From: Sclerotiophoma versabilis
Lineage: Eukaryota; Ascomycota; Dothideomycetes; Pleosporales; Didymellaceae
Reading direction: 5' to 3'
DNA length: 64,000 nt
Assembly (NCBI GenBank): GCA_012274445.1
Contig: JAAROD010000054.1
Location: forward strand, 434,001 to 498,000
Both the position numbers and the translations under genes were made by a program. The notes under the pieces are model-generated. The model made no database searches. It saw only the letters and a program-made list of their open reading frames with translations, and had not been told where the DNA came from. Shown here piece by piece: positions 1 through 10,811 of this stretch (positions are counted from its first letter, which is position 1; the number at the start of each line of letters is the position of its first letter).

Positions 1-128
1 TTGCAACGACTACGCAGGTCTGCTTCGAAGGCCTCCGTTAAAGTTGGGGTTTGGGGACTTGCACCTGGCGTTTCCTTTGTTTTCGAAACGTCAATTTAGA
101 GCAAACCTCAACGGCGCTTCTTGAACGA

Positions 129-2086
129 TCAATACTCGATTGTAACTGTCGTCCCTCCTCCACTTCTCATCTCTACCACATTCGCAAGCCTCACTCTTGC
201 CCAACGCTCATCATTCCTCGCATATGCGATATCCAAAGAAACAATCCTCAGATGTTCTGGCACAATCAAATCCTCCTGCGCCTTCTGCCCTGTCATGTAC
301 TCACCTAATCCCAGCTCCTTCATCGCGGCACCCTGCTCCAACCCCCAAGCCACCGTCCCAATCTTGCTTGCCAATCGCCCATCAAACAACCCCTCTCGTC
401 GCGGATGCTTGAGCATGAGTTCAAGCGCCCTCTTCCGGAGCGCAACGCACGATGATGGCGCGCTGGTGCAGACGAGCCAAAGGGCGGATAAAGGACCAGG
501 TGCTGATGAGTAAACAGGTGTTGACTGCGAGCTGAGCGAGAGAAGGTATTCGATGTGCGGTATCATGTTTTCAAAGTGTTCCGCGGCGTCGTAAGGATTA
601 TCGGAGAGCGGGCTGGTCACGTCAAAGTATTGTTTCAGAGGAGCGATAGAAGAGCGCAACCAGTGGTGTGTCTGTGCGTGCAGGAGCATTGTTTTGGAGG
701 AGTTATGCTCTGGCAGATTGATGCTGGGTGAATCAGTGCGGAGGGCATCAAGTGTTTTGGTTATGCGCTGAAAACGAGTGACGAGGAGGTTGTGCTCGTA
801 TCGTATAGCGTCTCGGTCGGTGAGCGGGCGGACTACGCAGCCACGGTTGAAGGCGAGGGTATCGTTGAGGAGCGTCTCGACGGTGCAATGCAACTCGGAT
901 AGTGCCCAGGGTGAGCTGATGTCTATATGGAAAGGCTCTGAAGCGCGCATGGATGGAACGACAGGCTCCCAGTTCTGGATATTTGACCAACTTATGCTGC
1001 TCCGTGCTTGGATGTCTAGTCCGGTGAATATTGATCTTAGCGAGTTGATATTGACTGGATGACTATTTCTGTCGCTGTAGCTCTGGAGCTTAGTCTCTTT
1101 CAGCATGCGTATCCCGCTCCGTAGATGAGTGAGTGCGGCTTGCTGCTGACCTTGGAGGTTAGCCATGCTGCCAAAGAGGACGCAGCAAGTCATAGCTGTC
1201 AGCTTATCTACCACACCGTTTCTACTACTTTCGTTTTGATCTCTGATCAGTTGCTGTATGGCCTTGTTTGACTGGCTCAGGGCGAACCGTAATTGTTTGC
1301 CTGCAACGTCTGTGCCAACATGTGACGATGCAGACTCGAAGAATCTCATGTACATAGCACCGAGAGCAATGACGCAATGCTGAATGGAGGCATGCTGGTG
1401 GGCAGCTTGCAGGACTTGACGCTGCCAGAACGCTGAATTGGAAGATCGTGCCAGAACAGGACCAGCATGCTTTACGTAGAACTGCAGACTGATACGTTCA
1501 TCGTCGGACCCAAGACGAAGCGACGGCACAAGGAAAGATGGCGCGTTGAAGGTACGAGTCTCTGATGCAAAGTCGACAACATCTCGGCCTAGGGTCGACA
1601 GACGTGGAGATGTCGGGGCAGTTCGTGTAGACAGGGAAGCTCGCATGGGAACAAACTCGGGATCGTAACCATCACACGTGCGGCCTGTGGTAGTGCACCG
1701 TTTACAATGAGGTTTCGTTTCGTCACATTTTATTCTGCGTATCCTACCAGGCGAGCATCAGCATCATGATGTAACACACAGCAGTAGTGAAGTCTGCCAA
1801 ACGTGTACATCTATGTCGCAGAAAGAGCTGTTTTGTACACTGATCAGCCAGCAAAAGACCACAGAGCCCTTTGTCGACTGCCCGAAACCTGTTGAAGATC
1901 TCCACAGCCATTTATGGTAGTTGCTGCGTCCTGCTTCCCCGCAGCATAGTAGGCTTGAAACAGAAATGATCTGGTGTCGTGCACAAGTAAGACCGAACTC
2001 AGCACTCACTTGCACGTCTTGCATCCTGTCTTGGTCTTTGGCTTGTACGCTCTTCCTCGAGGTCTTATTACGATCGTGGTAGCCAT
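129..2086 (-). CDS. Zn2Cys6 fungal transcription factor, two exons
   Basis: Probable nuclear DNA-binding regulator of unknown targets. The first exon (2086-2010) begins ATG and ends inside the zinc cluster after GCKTC. A 266-bp intron (2009-1744, GTGAGT..TAG) is followed by exon 2 (1743-129), which opens with IRRIKCDETKPHCKRC and then TTTGRTCDGY. Joining the exons restores the full six-cysteine pattern CxxC-x6-C-x5-CxxC-x6-C at about residues 22-50 of a 563-residue protein. The long remainder resembles the middle-homology/acidic C-terminal region of fungal Zn2Cys6 proteins, for example FWQRQVLQAAHQHASIQHCVIALGAMY cut to its core FWQRQVLQAA. The open frame taken alone starts at an internal Met (1646) and would miss the zinc cluster, so the upstream exon decides the start. 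The regulated pathway cannot be read from the neighbours. Confidence 0.85.
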
Positions 2087-2510
2087 AGCCGGCGAACAGC
2101 GGGGAGACTGAACAGGCAGGTGCGAGGGCAGTTGTCAAGTTAAATCCACGTGAGAGTACAGAAGCCGACCTTGTCCGTGGACTGCGTTATCTGGGCGGCC
2201 AAAGTGACGAATTGTGCAGATTGTTGATAGTGTTGATGCTGTCCTGAGAAGTCGCGCCCGGGCCAACTTTGCAATTCAGCCAATGAACATGAACCTCATT
2301 GCAACAGCTCTTTCACTCATTGCCAACTTCACACGCAGCTCCGCTTCTAGCTGCTTCTAGGAGAGATTCGTCCAGACAACTGCCGTTGCTCAACAAACTT
2401 TTGCTGCCCGTTTTGCCCGTCCTGTGGCCGCAAGTGGGTCCACGTACGGAAAGGCCGTGCATGAGAAAAAATTTGGTAGACAGGCCTCAGCACGGGCCTC
2501 ACGCATTCAG
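2087..2510. other. Intergenic between TF gene and U3 promoter
   Basis: No supported gene. This short stretch separates the divergent zinc-cluster factor from the U3 snoRNA promoter. Open frames here are short and show no family resemblance. Confidence 0.5.
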
Positions 2511-2518
2511 TATATAAA
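2511..2518 (+). promoter_or_regulatory. TATA box of U3 snoRNA gene
   Basis: TATATAAA lies 41 bp upstream of the inferred U3 5' end and is followed by a pyrimidine-rich tract ending CTTCCTTAG. The U2 gene in this window has the same octamer at the same spacing. Confidence 0.8.
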
Positions 2519-2551
2519 CGCTCGAATCTCCGTCCCTCTTTCTTCTTCCTT

Positions 2552-2774
2552 AGTTCGACGATACTTCATAGAATCATTTCTATAGTACACGTCCTCTTCT
2601 GAGCTTCCTACAGAAGCCACAGATTCTCCAACCTGGTTGATGACTTTCAGCCTCGACGCCCCGGAGTGAGGCCTTATTGCATTTGCTTCGGCGAATGTGG
2701 CGATGATCTTCAGCCAACTGGGCTCGTACTTCGGTCGACCTGGAAGGCAGGGTGTTGATGGCAATCTGACAGGC
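2552..2774 (+). ncRNA. U3 small nucleolar RNA
   Basis: U3 guides early 18S pre-rRNA processing in the nucleolus by pairing with the 5' ETS and 18S. The diagnostic elements appear in order: a 5' GAC/A' region (CGACGATACTTC, 2556-2567); box A GAATCATTTCTATAG (2571-2585), nearly identical to the universal U3 box A; box C' TTGATGA (2637-2643); box B GAGTGAG (2664-2670); box C around GATGATCTTCAGCC (2702-2715); and box D TCTGA (2765-2769). A run of seven T follows at about 2776-2782. The 5' end is placed just after a TTAG by analogy with the U2 promoter, with an uncertainty of a few bases. No intron is visible, unlike budding-yeast U3. Open frames crossing this stretch are not genes. Confidence 0.93.
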
Positions 2775-2782
2775 CTTTTTTT

Positions 2783-4017
2783 CATCGGTGCACCTGGCTT
2801 GCTGGGTGCTTGAGGAAGAAGTGTTGGATGACTGGTGGCGCCTCGGATCACATTAGATCAGAAGTACAGGCGTCAGATCACTGCAAGCGAGAACTGAGCC
2901 AGCCCAGGACGCTAGAACCTGTTCAGTGTAGGCAGTACGGAGTGTGGTCCTGTCTATCTGTATGCTGAAAAGACGGAAGTGAAGCTACGTTGGTAGTGTC
3001 CCCACTAGTACTCAATAGCTGGCTCGTATATATGCGCAAATCGTCTACAATTTTAACTTGGACCACACGCATGTGCATTATGGAGACGTCGCAAGGCACA
3101 ACCTCTCCTCGCTTGAGCGACTTCCGACGCCAAGATGAAACATCTACCTCATCGCGATCGGGAGGGGCAGATCGCGGTTTACACTCGGTGCAACTCTGAA
3201 CATGTGCTGTGATCTACTTCTTCAGGGCAAGCGGCAGGTATGAATCTTGGTAATATACGAGCCAGTCCCGCGTGCGCATGTAGGCGCCAACAACGGCTGG
3301 AGGTGTTGCAGCCAAACAGAGTTTACGAAATGGTAAGGTTGTATGACAATGCATGATGGCGCGCCGAGGATCATGAGCGAATCTTGCATGCGGCGCACAT
3401 GCACAGAGAGTGACACATCGAATGGGGAGAAAGCTCGCAAAGAACTCGACAACCTCCGAGGGAGTACTGTTCACAGAGAGTCCGCGGCGATTGTTTCGTG
3501 TTCTGGAAATGTAGTTGTGTTTATGTTCGTCGCCTCGGTCAACTGTCGGACAGTGAATGTGCGGCGCCGAATGAGGATCAGCTGCTTTCCGATTTCTTCC
3601 TCTGTTTTCACGGATCCGGCACGAACCACTCCAACGACAACCTTGGAACCAAGCCCACTCTCCACTTCCCCGCGGTCGCGTATAAGAGACCTGTCCTACC
3701 CCGCCATCCTCACCTACACCGTAAACCAAGCCGGCTGCTACTCGCTGTATATCGCTGCAAAGCTGTGATCCGTTGTTACGTCACACGCACACTGCCCGCC
3801 TGTAACCGCAGGAGACGAACAAGCACCTCGAGCCATCTATGGGAAAGAAACCCTGCCGTGCTGTAAATCGCGCTCGAACGACCCGCTTGGCATAGTTTCG
3901 AGTGAGGGAGTCACAGAAGCCATCCAGGCATAAAAGCGCGCACTTGGAGACGAGCAACCGTTGATGCACGAAGATCGCCAGTGCTCACTTGCAGCGCGGG
4001 AGGCCTCTGAGAACACC
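2783..4017. other. Intergenic, probable promoter and leader of the 4.0-kb gene
   Basis: No recognisable gene. A TATA-like GTATAAGAG near 3680 followed by a C/T-rich tract looks like a core promoter for the + strand gene at 4018, which would give a leader of roughly 300 bases. Open frames on both strands overlap one another and have no family resemblance. Confidence 0.4.
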
Positions 4018-4512
4018 ATGATAACCAACAGACCCTTCTTTGGCAGCTTTCTGGCAGCCTTCCGTGCTCAGCCCGCCGTGCAGAAAGCCGGCGCCTCGCA
4101 GGCCGCATCGGCAGCCGCTTATTCACACACCAGCACACCATCCCAGACACAAGGCTACGACGCCTCGAGTACCACACGAACCATCACCACCAAGACACGA
4201 TCGCCTTCACCTGGGGCGACAACAACGGTGGTCCACACCACTGGCCAGTTCCAGCCCACCAGGCAACATGCAACGCCTTATCACCGCTCCACGTCACCCG
4301 TCCACGCGAAAGCATTTCCAATCCCGGGCGCGTCTCAGAGAAGCAGAAGAGGATCTGACAGCTCCTCAGACGGCTTCATCGAGATCATGGGCGCTGAGAA
4401 GTGGTACATCGGCGGTCGAACAGCGACTGGGGAAGAGAAGTTCCACAAGCTCGGCATGGTAAAACGTCACCGCAGCGAAGATCGCTTGAGTCTGGACAAA
4501 CTCAGTATATAA
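4018..4512 (+). CDS. Small conserved fungal protein, function unknown
   Basis: A 164-residue protein from ATG 4018 (context CACC-ATG). The frame is open further upstream but has only non-ATG or weakly placed starts. The middle is Ser/Thr/Pro-rich and disordered-looking. The last about 55 residues are ordered in appearance, with a Ser patch (RRGSDSSSDGF), then GAEKWYIGGRTATGEE and a basic tail (KRHRSEDRLSLDKLSI). I believe this C-terminal block is conserved in filamentous ascomycetes as an uncharacterised family, but I cannot name it. No signal peptide or membrane segment is seen, and no intron is needed. The RxxS sites suggest phosphorylation, which is inference only. Confidence 0.7.
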   Translation: MITNRPFFGSFLAAFRAQPAVQKAGASQAASAAAYSHTSTPSQTQGYDASSTTRTITTKTRSPSPGATTTVVHTTGQFQPTRQHATPYHRSTSPVHAKAFPIPGASQRSRRGSDSSSDGFIEIMGAEKWYIGGRTATGEEKFHKLGMVKRHRSEDRLSLDKLSI

Positions 4513-5237
4513 TTGGAGAAGACGACTCATGTTTATACGCGTGCATAACCTGGCGTTTGCGGCATTTTCTTGACTTCTCAGCACTTACGAGATCCCATAT
4601 CAGGCGTTTAGAAGGGAATACCATATGTTAGGACAAAGGAACAAGGGCCATGACCCGACGATACGAATACACATACGCTGTCGTGAGCTCTATTGCTCGC
4701 TCTTTTTTCATCCGTGATGATCTTGTGCAGTTGTTGCGAACACGCTCTTGCACGTGAGACTTGTCAAGCCCCGGACAAACGACCTCAGCCTTGTCCCCGA
4801 ATATTGACACAGCCAACCGACCAGCAGCAGAAAAGAGGCGTGAACTTCCAATCATCGGCAAGTTTTTTGCCATTTGTCGGTTCATTCTCAGCCGTCGGTG
4901 TGAAGCCCGAATCGAAATAGACACCCTTACTCCGGTACCCTTGTCACGCTACTCCGCTTTTCGGCAACTGGTCGCAGTGCGTTACATTTCTTCACGGAAA
5001 AGCTTCTCTATGACGGCAACGCGCTCCAAGCCGCGGATAAGACCAGCACTAACGCTGCAAGATACCACACAACATGTCCACTTTACAGATCTCGGCTCAC
5101 TTGAGTCACCTTTTCTCTCGCCTCTCACTCAGATAAAACAATTACGGTCGCTGGTTGCTAGCATCATTCACTATTTGCGTACTGTTGAAGCATACAATCG
5201 ACTCTCAACTCTAATTTGGGTTCCATGAATTCGTGCC
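4513..5237. other. Intergenic, MFS promoter region
   Basis: 725 bases without a supported gene. Overlapping short frames on both strands look like noise. This presumably holds the 3' UTR of the small protein and the promoter of the transporter. Confidence 0.4.
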
Positions 5238-7188
5238 ATGGCTCCTCAAGACGATCCAGTCCCAGAAACAACTCCTGCGCCTCGAATTCACGAAGAGCCC
5301 GAGAAGCAGACACAATATGCCTCGATCGTACCCGAGGGAGATCGACGTCTCGAACTCCAGCGTACCATATCCTCCATCAGCCATCACGACATGGCCCATG
5401 CCGCTCATGTTGTGACGGGAGATTTAGACGAGGTCTACAACAAGTTCTCTGAACGACGGAAGATGGTCATAGTCGCTGCCATGTCATTCTGTAGCTTCCT
5501 CGCTCCAGTTTCCTCTACTACTGTTCTGTCTGCTGTACCAGAAGTGGCAGCTACCTACAACACGGATGGGTCCATCATCAACATCTCGAACGCACTGTAT
5601 ATGCTCTTCATGGGTATCAGTCCGTGCTTTTACGGGCCATATGGTAACATATATGGTAGAAAATGGGTACGCAGAATCGAAGCACAATTCGCCACAGCTT
5701 GACTGTCTAGCATTGATGATGCTTCAAAATGCATGACTGACATTAACCTACAGGTATCGGTAGCAAGTGCAACACTCTTTACTGCATTCTCGATAGGCAC
5801 AGCCCTAGCGCCCAACTTAGCATCCTTCTTCGTGTTCAGAATTCTGACTGCGTTCCAAGGCACTGCGTTCCTGGTCATTGGAAGCGCAGTTATTGGGGAC
5901 ATCTACAAGCCGGTATGTGGAATTGAACACCTCTCCGATTAACCATGTTCGCTGTTCCTCGAGTCGCTCCCTGCAGCATGTCGCGTTCTTGAGTTTATTG
6001 GGACACGAACATGACAATAGTGGACCACTGCAACCGCAGCAGGTAACCCTTCAGCAACCATTTGACCAAAGCTAACAACTTCTCTAGACTGAACGTGGAA
6101 CTGCACTGGGCTGGTTCATGTCCGGTACACTGATCGGTCCTGCACTAGGTAAGTTTCCAATCTTCCAACTCCGCACGCAGCACACTGACTTCACAAGGTC
6201 CTTTCATTGGAGGTATTATTGTCACTTTCCGCAGCTGGCGTGACATATTCTGGCTACAGACAGCCCTAGCCGGCACTGCTGTAGTCCTCTGCTTCTTCGT
6301 CCAGCCTGAGACAATTCACGCTAAGCGATCCACCGAGCTCGACGGGCTCAAAACGTCAGAGAAAGCGCACAAGATGTGGCAATGGCTGAATCCATTCCGC
6401 GTTATCCGCCTGTACCGCTATCCTAACCTCTTCCTAGTCGTACGTGCTCAACACCGATGCTGCAACTGAACAATATGCTCACTACCTCCAGGCTCTTTCA
6501 TCCTCCTCGCTTGTTTGGAACATGTACTCGCTTCTCACACCGATCCGCTACGTTCTTAACCCACGCTTCAATCTCTCCTCCCCACTCCAAGGCTCTCTCT
6601 TCTATATCGCTCCCGGTTGTGGGTATCTCCTCGGCACTTTCTTCGGCGGGCGATACGCAGACCATATCGTTAAGAAGTACATCCGCATCCGTGGACACCG
6701 TGAAGCTGAGGACCGTCTACGCAGCTGCTTGTGGTTCCTCGGCGGGGTTATCCCAGCATGCATGCTCATCTATGGGTGGAGTGTCGAGAAGAGAGTCGGC
6801 GGCATCGCGCTACCAGTGATTATGATGTTCTTACAGGGTGTTGCGCAACTGTTCTGTTTTCCAAGCTTGAACACGTACTGTCTGGATGTTATGCAGGGCC
6901 GATCTGCTGAGGTCGTTGGTATGTGTTCTCCACTCGTCTGTCTCGATATAGTACTAATGCTCGACAGCTGGCAACTACTTCATGCGCTACATGTTCGCAG
7001 CGGGCGGTTCGGCTGTCGTTCTTCCCGCTGTCAGAGCTATCGGTGTGGGATGGTTCTCAACAATCAGTGCGCTCTTTCTTGTTTTTGGTGCGCTCGCTAC
7101 ATATGTCACCGCGCTGTACGGAAAGACATGGCGAGAAGCGATTGATGCGAAGAAAGCGGCGAAGAAAGAGGGTGAGAATCAGGCATGA
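5238..7188 (+). CDS. MFS drug:H+ antiporter (DHA1, QDR/AQR1-like), six exons
   Basis: Predicted plasma-membrane proton antiporter exporting small toxic compounds. Exons are 5238-5666, 5754-5912, 6088-6148, 6198-6439, 6492-6918 and 6968-7188; all joins are GT-AG and in phase, giving 512 residues. The N-terminus (about 75 residues) is cytosolic and polar. The first helix follows ERRKMVIVAAMSFCSFL. The next block, NALYMLFMGISPCFYGP, then YGRKW, carries the loop 2-3 signature typical of MFS (G-x-x-x-D/G-R-x-G/W-R/K). Exon 2 has FRILTAFQGTAFLVIGSAVIGDIY and exon 3 ERGTALGWFMSG, characteristic of the DHA1 polyamine/quinidine branch. The central loop follows RSWRDIFWLQ and QPET. The C-terminus is short and Lys-rich. 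Substrate cannot be deduced, and no biosynthetic neighbours are present. Confidence 0.9.
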
Positions 7189-7695
7189 GATTTTAATCCA
7201 GCCTCAAGCACACATTTAGAATAGAGGAGTTATCATGGTTGCTGTTAGATTACGAAGTAATAAGGGAGTCTGGATGCATTCAAAGACGGAACAGAGTATC
7301 AAAAGGTAAGTTTACAGCTGCAGAAAGACGACATCCACATGAGTCCCGAAACCAAATAGAACAAAAAGAAATATTGACCTCACATCAATAAAGAATTAGA
7401 GTGAGGAAGTGCTCTTGTATGACAATGACGCTCGGCAGTAATCGCTGACCCCAACCCGCAAAATCCCTTCCCCTCTGATTGGCTCACTCACTCCGCCTTG
7501 GCATCTCAACCCAGCTTCTCAACTTCTCACACGCCCGCCAGCATCGTCACCACATCGCAACTCCACAATCGCAACGATGCACGTCCACGAACCCGCCCGC
7601 CCCGTCCAGGGCAAGTCGATCGCCGCCTTCGTAAGCTCCCCGGATACTCTGTCCAGCCATTGGCCATTTTGTGGCGCCATGCAGGATGCGAGAGG
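7189..7695. other. Intergenic, QCR10 upstream region
   Basis: No independent gene. At 7577-7630 there is an ATG followed by 18 codons and a good donor (GTAAGC at 7631). This could be a first exon of QCR10 instead of untranslated leader (see that entry). Confidence 0.35.
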
Positions 7696-8310
7696 ATGGT
7701 GCAAGGATCGAAGCTGATTCGGAGACAGAGCCAGCGCAGCCCGTACAAGGCCTACAGGAGTCCTTTCGGTCCTCAGTACGTACAGTGTTTTTCTTCTCGA
7801 GGAGTCAGGACGGATTCGGAGGGGTTGGGATAGTACAGGAAGCAGAGGCAATGAGGCGGCAGCACGGAAGAGGAGGAACGGTCTTCTTCGACAACAACAA
7901 CACGTCGGTTTGCAAGAGCCAGCACGTCGCAGTAGTGTGTTGTCTGTGCGGGAACATGAGGAGGGCTCGGCATTATCAGAGAGGAGGAAGAACAGCTAGA
8001 AGAGGACTTGACACATGCCTGGACTTCCAACTAACACCGATCCCAGGTACACCATCCAGCGTAACTTCCATGGTATCACCGCCCAACACCTGATCAAGTT
8101 GTACGTCGAGCCCTCTTACCCATCTGCCCCCTCGAATCCACACTCACAGAACACAGCGGTACTTTGGCTGCCGGTTTCGGCGGCGTTGCCGGTTTCTTCG
8201 CCCTGTTCTTCTTTGCCGAGGTCCCCAAGGTTCGCGACGACATCATGATGAGGACTCCCCTGGGCGGTTTCTTCAAGAAGGAGATTGCGCCCGAGGACAA
8301 CCCTTTCTAG
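7696..8310 (+). CDS. QCR10: Ubiquinol-cytochrome c reductase subunit 10 (complex III)
   Basis: Small accessory subunit of the mitochondrial cytochrome bc1 complex, spanning the inner membrane once. Exons are 7696-7775, 8047-8100 and 8157-8310 (introns of 271 and 56 bp), giving 95 residues. The N-terminal part has SPYKAYRSPFGPQ then YTIQRNFHGITAQHL. The membrane helix is GTLAAGFGGVAGFFALFFFA. It is followed by the family's conserved tail VPKVRDDI..RTPLGGFFKKE and PEDNPF, matching the yeast Qcr10 ending (PPEDKP). Length agrees with the family (about 77-100). The start is uncertain. ATG 7696 is the first Met in frame that gives a normal length. An alternative is an extra first exon 7577-7630 spliced to an AG at 7692 or 7713. 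Confidence 0.85.
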
Positions 8311-8588
8311 ATGCTTTGCTTACTGCAGGAGGGGTGTATTATACGAGGCATGGCTTTAGCGTTGGACTGAGCTGGCTTGCTGTATATTAGCGGCTGCAAG
8401 TGCGGAATAGACTTTCTTGTGTTCAGTATGCTGGCTTGGACAATCGTGATTATGCCCATGGGTTTTGAAGGAGACTGTATGGCGTGATGTTTTTGGCATT
8501 GCTTCATTTCTTTGTCGTGATCATGACGTGGTGCTTGGATGCTCTAACATGCTCTATTCGCCCTTGTTCCCCATGTTGTCTTCGCCAT

Positions 8589-9433
8589 CTAGTTTGTAGG
8601 CAGCCTTCCAACAACCTCCTCCATCTCCTGATCAGAGTAGATCCGGAAGCCTTTGTCCTTTGTCACGCTCGCAAGCTGCACGTTCTTGCTGTCCAGCTTC
8701 TCCTCCATAACCTGCTTCAGCGTCTTGAGCACGAGGACCTCGGCTTCTGGTAGGGTGAGCGACTTGTGGAACTCGTTCTGCAGCTCTGCCTGCGCGCCTT
8801 CGGATCCGGAGCCAATCGCCTTTGCGTCGTAGCGGTAGAACGTGCCGGATGGCTCAGCGTGGTACCTGTAGTTCGTTAGACAGTCGTCTCTCACTTGTTG
8901 CGCACTGTTGCATGACGTACAGACTCGGGCCATCCTCATCGTACCCGGCAATTAACAGCGCCACACCGAACGGTCTCGACATGATGCTCTCTTCGCCCTC
9001 AGCACCCTCACCGAACCGCAGCGCCAAATCGCATATCGCCTGCGTGCAACTCTCTACCCTCAACGGCTCGGCGTAGTTGAAGGCGTGGTTTTGGCTCTCG
9101 ACTCGTGCGTGCTCAATCATGCTGCGTGCGTCGGCTTGCAGTCCAGACATGGCACATCCAATGTGGCGGTCGATCTCGACAATCTTCTCGACTGAGCTGG
9201 TCTCAAGCAGGGTGGATGTGACGCGCTTCTCGACACCGAGGATCACGCCTTCGCTTGTTGCAACACCGATCGCTGTGGAACCGAGCTTGATGGCTTCGAG
9301 GGAGTATTCGACCTGGAAGAGACGACCTTCTGGCGAAAAAGTGTTGATGCCACGATCATACTCGCTGCGTGCTATGAACTGTTCTCATCAGCAAAGGTAG
9401 AGCTTCGGCGGGGCTCGGTGGAGGGCATACCAT
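8589..9433 (-). CDS. PUP2: 20S proteasome subunit alpha5
   Basis: Non-catalytic alpha-ring subunit of the 20S proteasome (alpha type 5), in cytosol and nucleus. Exons are 9433-9431 (only the ATG), 9378-8921 and 8865-8589, giving 245 residues, the usual size. The second exon starts directly with FIARSEYDRGINTFSPEG, the alpha-type N-terminal signature (YDRGxNTFSPEGRLFQVEY), then EAIKLGSTAIGV. Later come GCAMSGLQADAR, then RPFGVALLIAGYDEDGPSLY, and a Lys/Glu-rich C-terminal helix. The intron after the start codon is 52 bp with donor GTATGC and acceptor AACAG. The second intron (8920-8866) has branch point CTAAC. The adjoining QCR10 gene converges with it, its stop lying about 280 bp away. Confidence 0.95.
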
Positions 9434-10811
9434 GTTTGCGGCGATTTTGAGGGGTGTACGAAGATGATGGAGCTGGGGAGTGTGTATCTATCCTTGGAAG
9501 AAAGACCGTAGCTGCGAAAAGGTGTGCGGTGGCTGAGATGGGCGGCGGCGATGTTGTGTTTGTTCGAGTTGACGCGGTGCATGCGTGCCTGCCCGGGAAG
9601 CTCGACGCCAAGACCACCGCTAGCTCGAGATGAAGTCAATCGTCGAACTCCATTCCTTCAGCTCCGACGCTTAAGGAGCTGGCTTTTCCTTTTGGATTTC
9701 GGGCTGAGGGCTCCTTCAAGCCAAGCACCGCATCTTCAACTACTCCTGCGGATATCCCCCTGCCAGACATGTCGTATACCGGCAAGAACGGGCCCACAGA
9801 AGCTTACTGAGCTTCAGTTTTTGATCAGTTACTCATCAGGATTCTGATGCGGGCGCTTGCTGAAGGTCACCCTGCAATACCAAAATATATATATAGAGTT
9901 CGATGCCCGTCGTATGTGACAGCTACCATCTGGGATTTGATGTGGTCATGCCATCAGGCCCTTTCACCAAAGATCACTCGCAATCACTGCAGACTATTTG
10001 CCAACGAGCATTCTAGAACTGCCTGGAAGCTTATACAAATACCTCCTTGCTGCGCCTACGACGCCAAATCCTGCTACGAGCATGAAAAACAGCAGCATTT
10101 GCGACTGGATCGTTGTTCCCAAAGGTCCGAGGAAGACCACTCTCACCGGGATCACTGCAGTGTCGGCCTTTGGCGAATCGCACACTATGACCAGAACAGC
10201 TAGGCCCCGGCCTTCCTCACCCCAGCACCAACTTCACACCCGATTGCGAACAAAGAAGAATGGAGGATTCTCTTTTGCATGTAATGCCACCATATTGCAG
10301 TAGGCCGGATAATTCATACATTCCACCAAGAGGTTATCTGACGCTCTGAGATTACTGGGGCGAGGCGTGGCCCTTGGTATGGACTGCAATTGACATGGGA
10401 TCTAGCGTGGTGAGTAAGCACACAAAACTTCAGCTAAATGTATAACCGCTGCAGAATCCTAGCCAGCACGCCGAAGCTGTCATCGCTAGCCTGACTCTGT
10501 CGGTTTGCGATTGGTCACGCTCAACGCGATAGTCTGGAAGGATCTGGGTCGAACATACACAACCAATCCTAGATGTAAGTCTTCGCGGGATATGCCATGG
10601 CGCAATATTGGCATGTGGCCTTGTGCGCCATCTGATAACGCATGACTGGCCATTCCTTCTCTAGGAAGATCTCAAGACGGCGCCAATGGCCACAAGCCTA
10701 AGTTTGCGTGTATAATGTTTTTCACCGTCTGCGGGAAACATTGGTCTTGTTCCTCTCATCGATTCCAGCTTGGATTTGCAACATCCTCAGGCTGCCACGT
10801 CCAAAGTCAAC
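9434..10811. other. Intergenic, nothing certain
   Basis: About 1.4 kb without a supported gene. A minus-strand frame ending at 9994 encodes a hydrophobic stretch (SQMLLFFMLVAGFGVVGAARRYLYK) that looks protein-like but has no clear start or exon context, so it is listed as a finding and not a gene. A TATA-like GTATAATG lies near 10708, upstream of the kelch gene. Confidence 0.35.

Noticed and set aside
2507..2851. 114-codon minus-strand frame
   Set aside because: It lies across the U3 snoRNA gene on the opposite strand; its openness is accidental.
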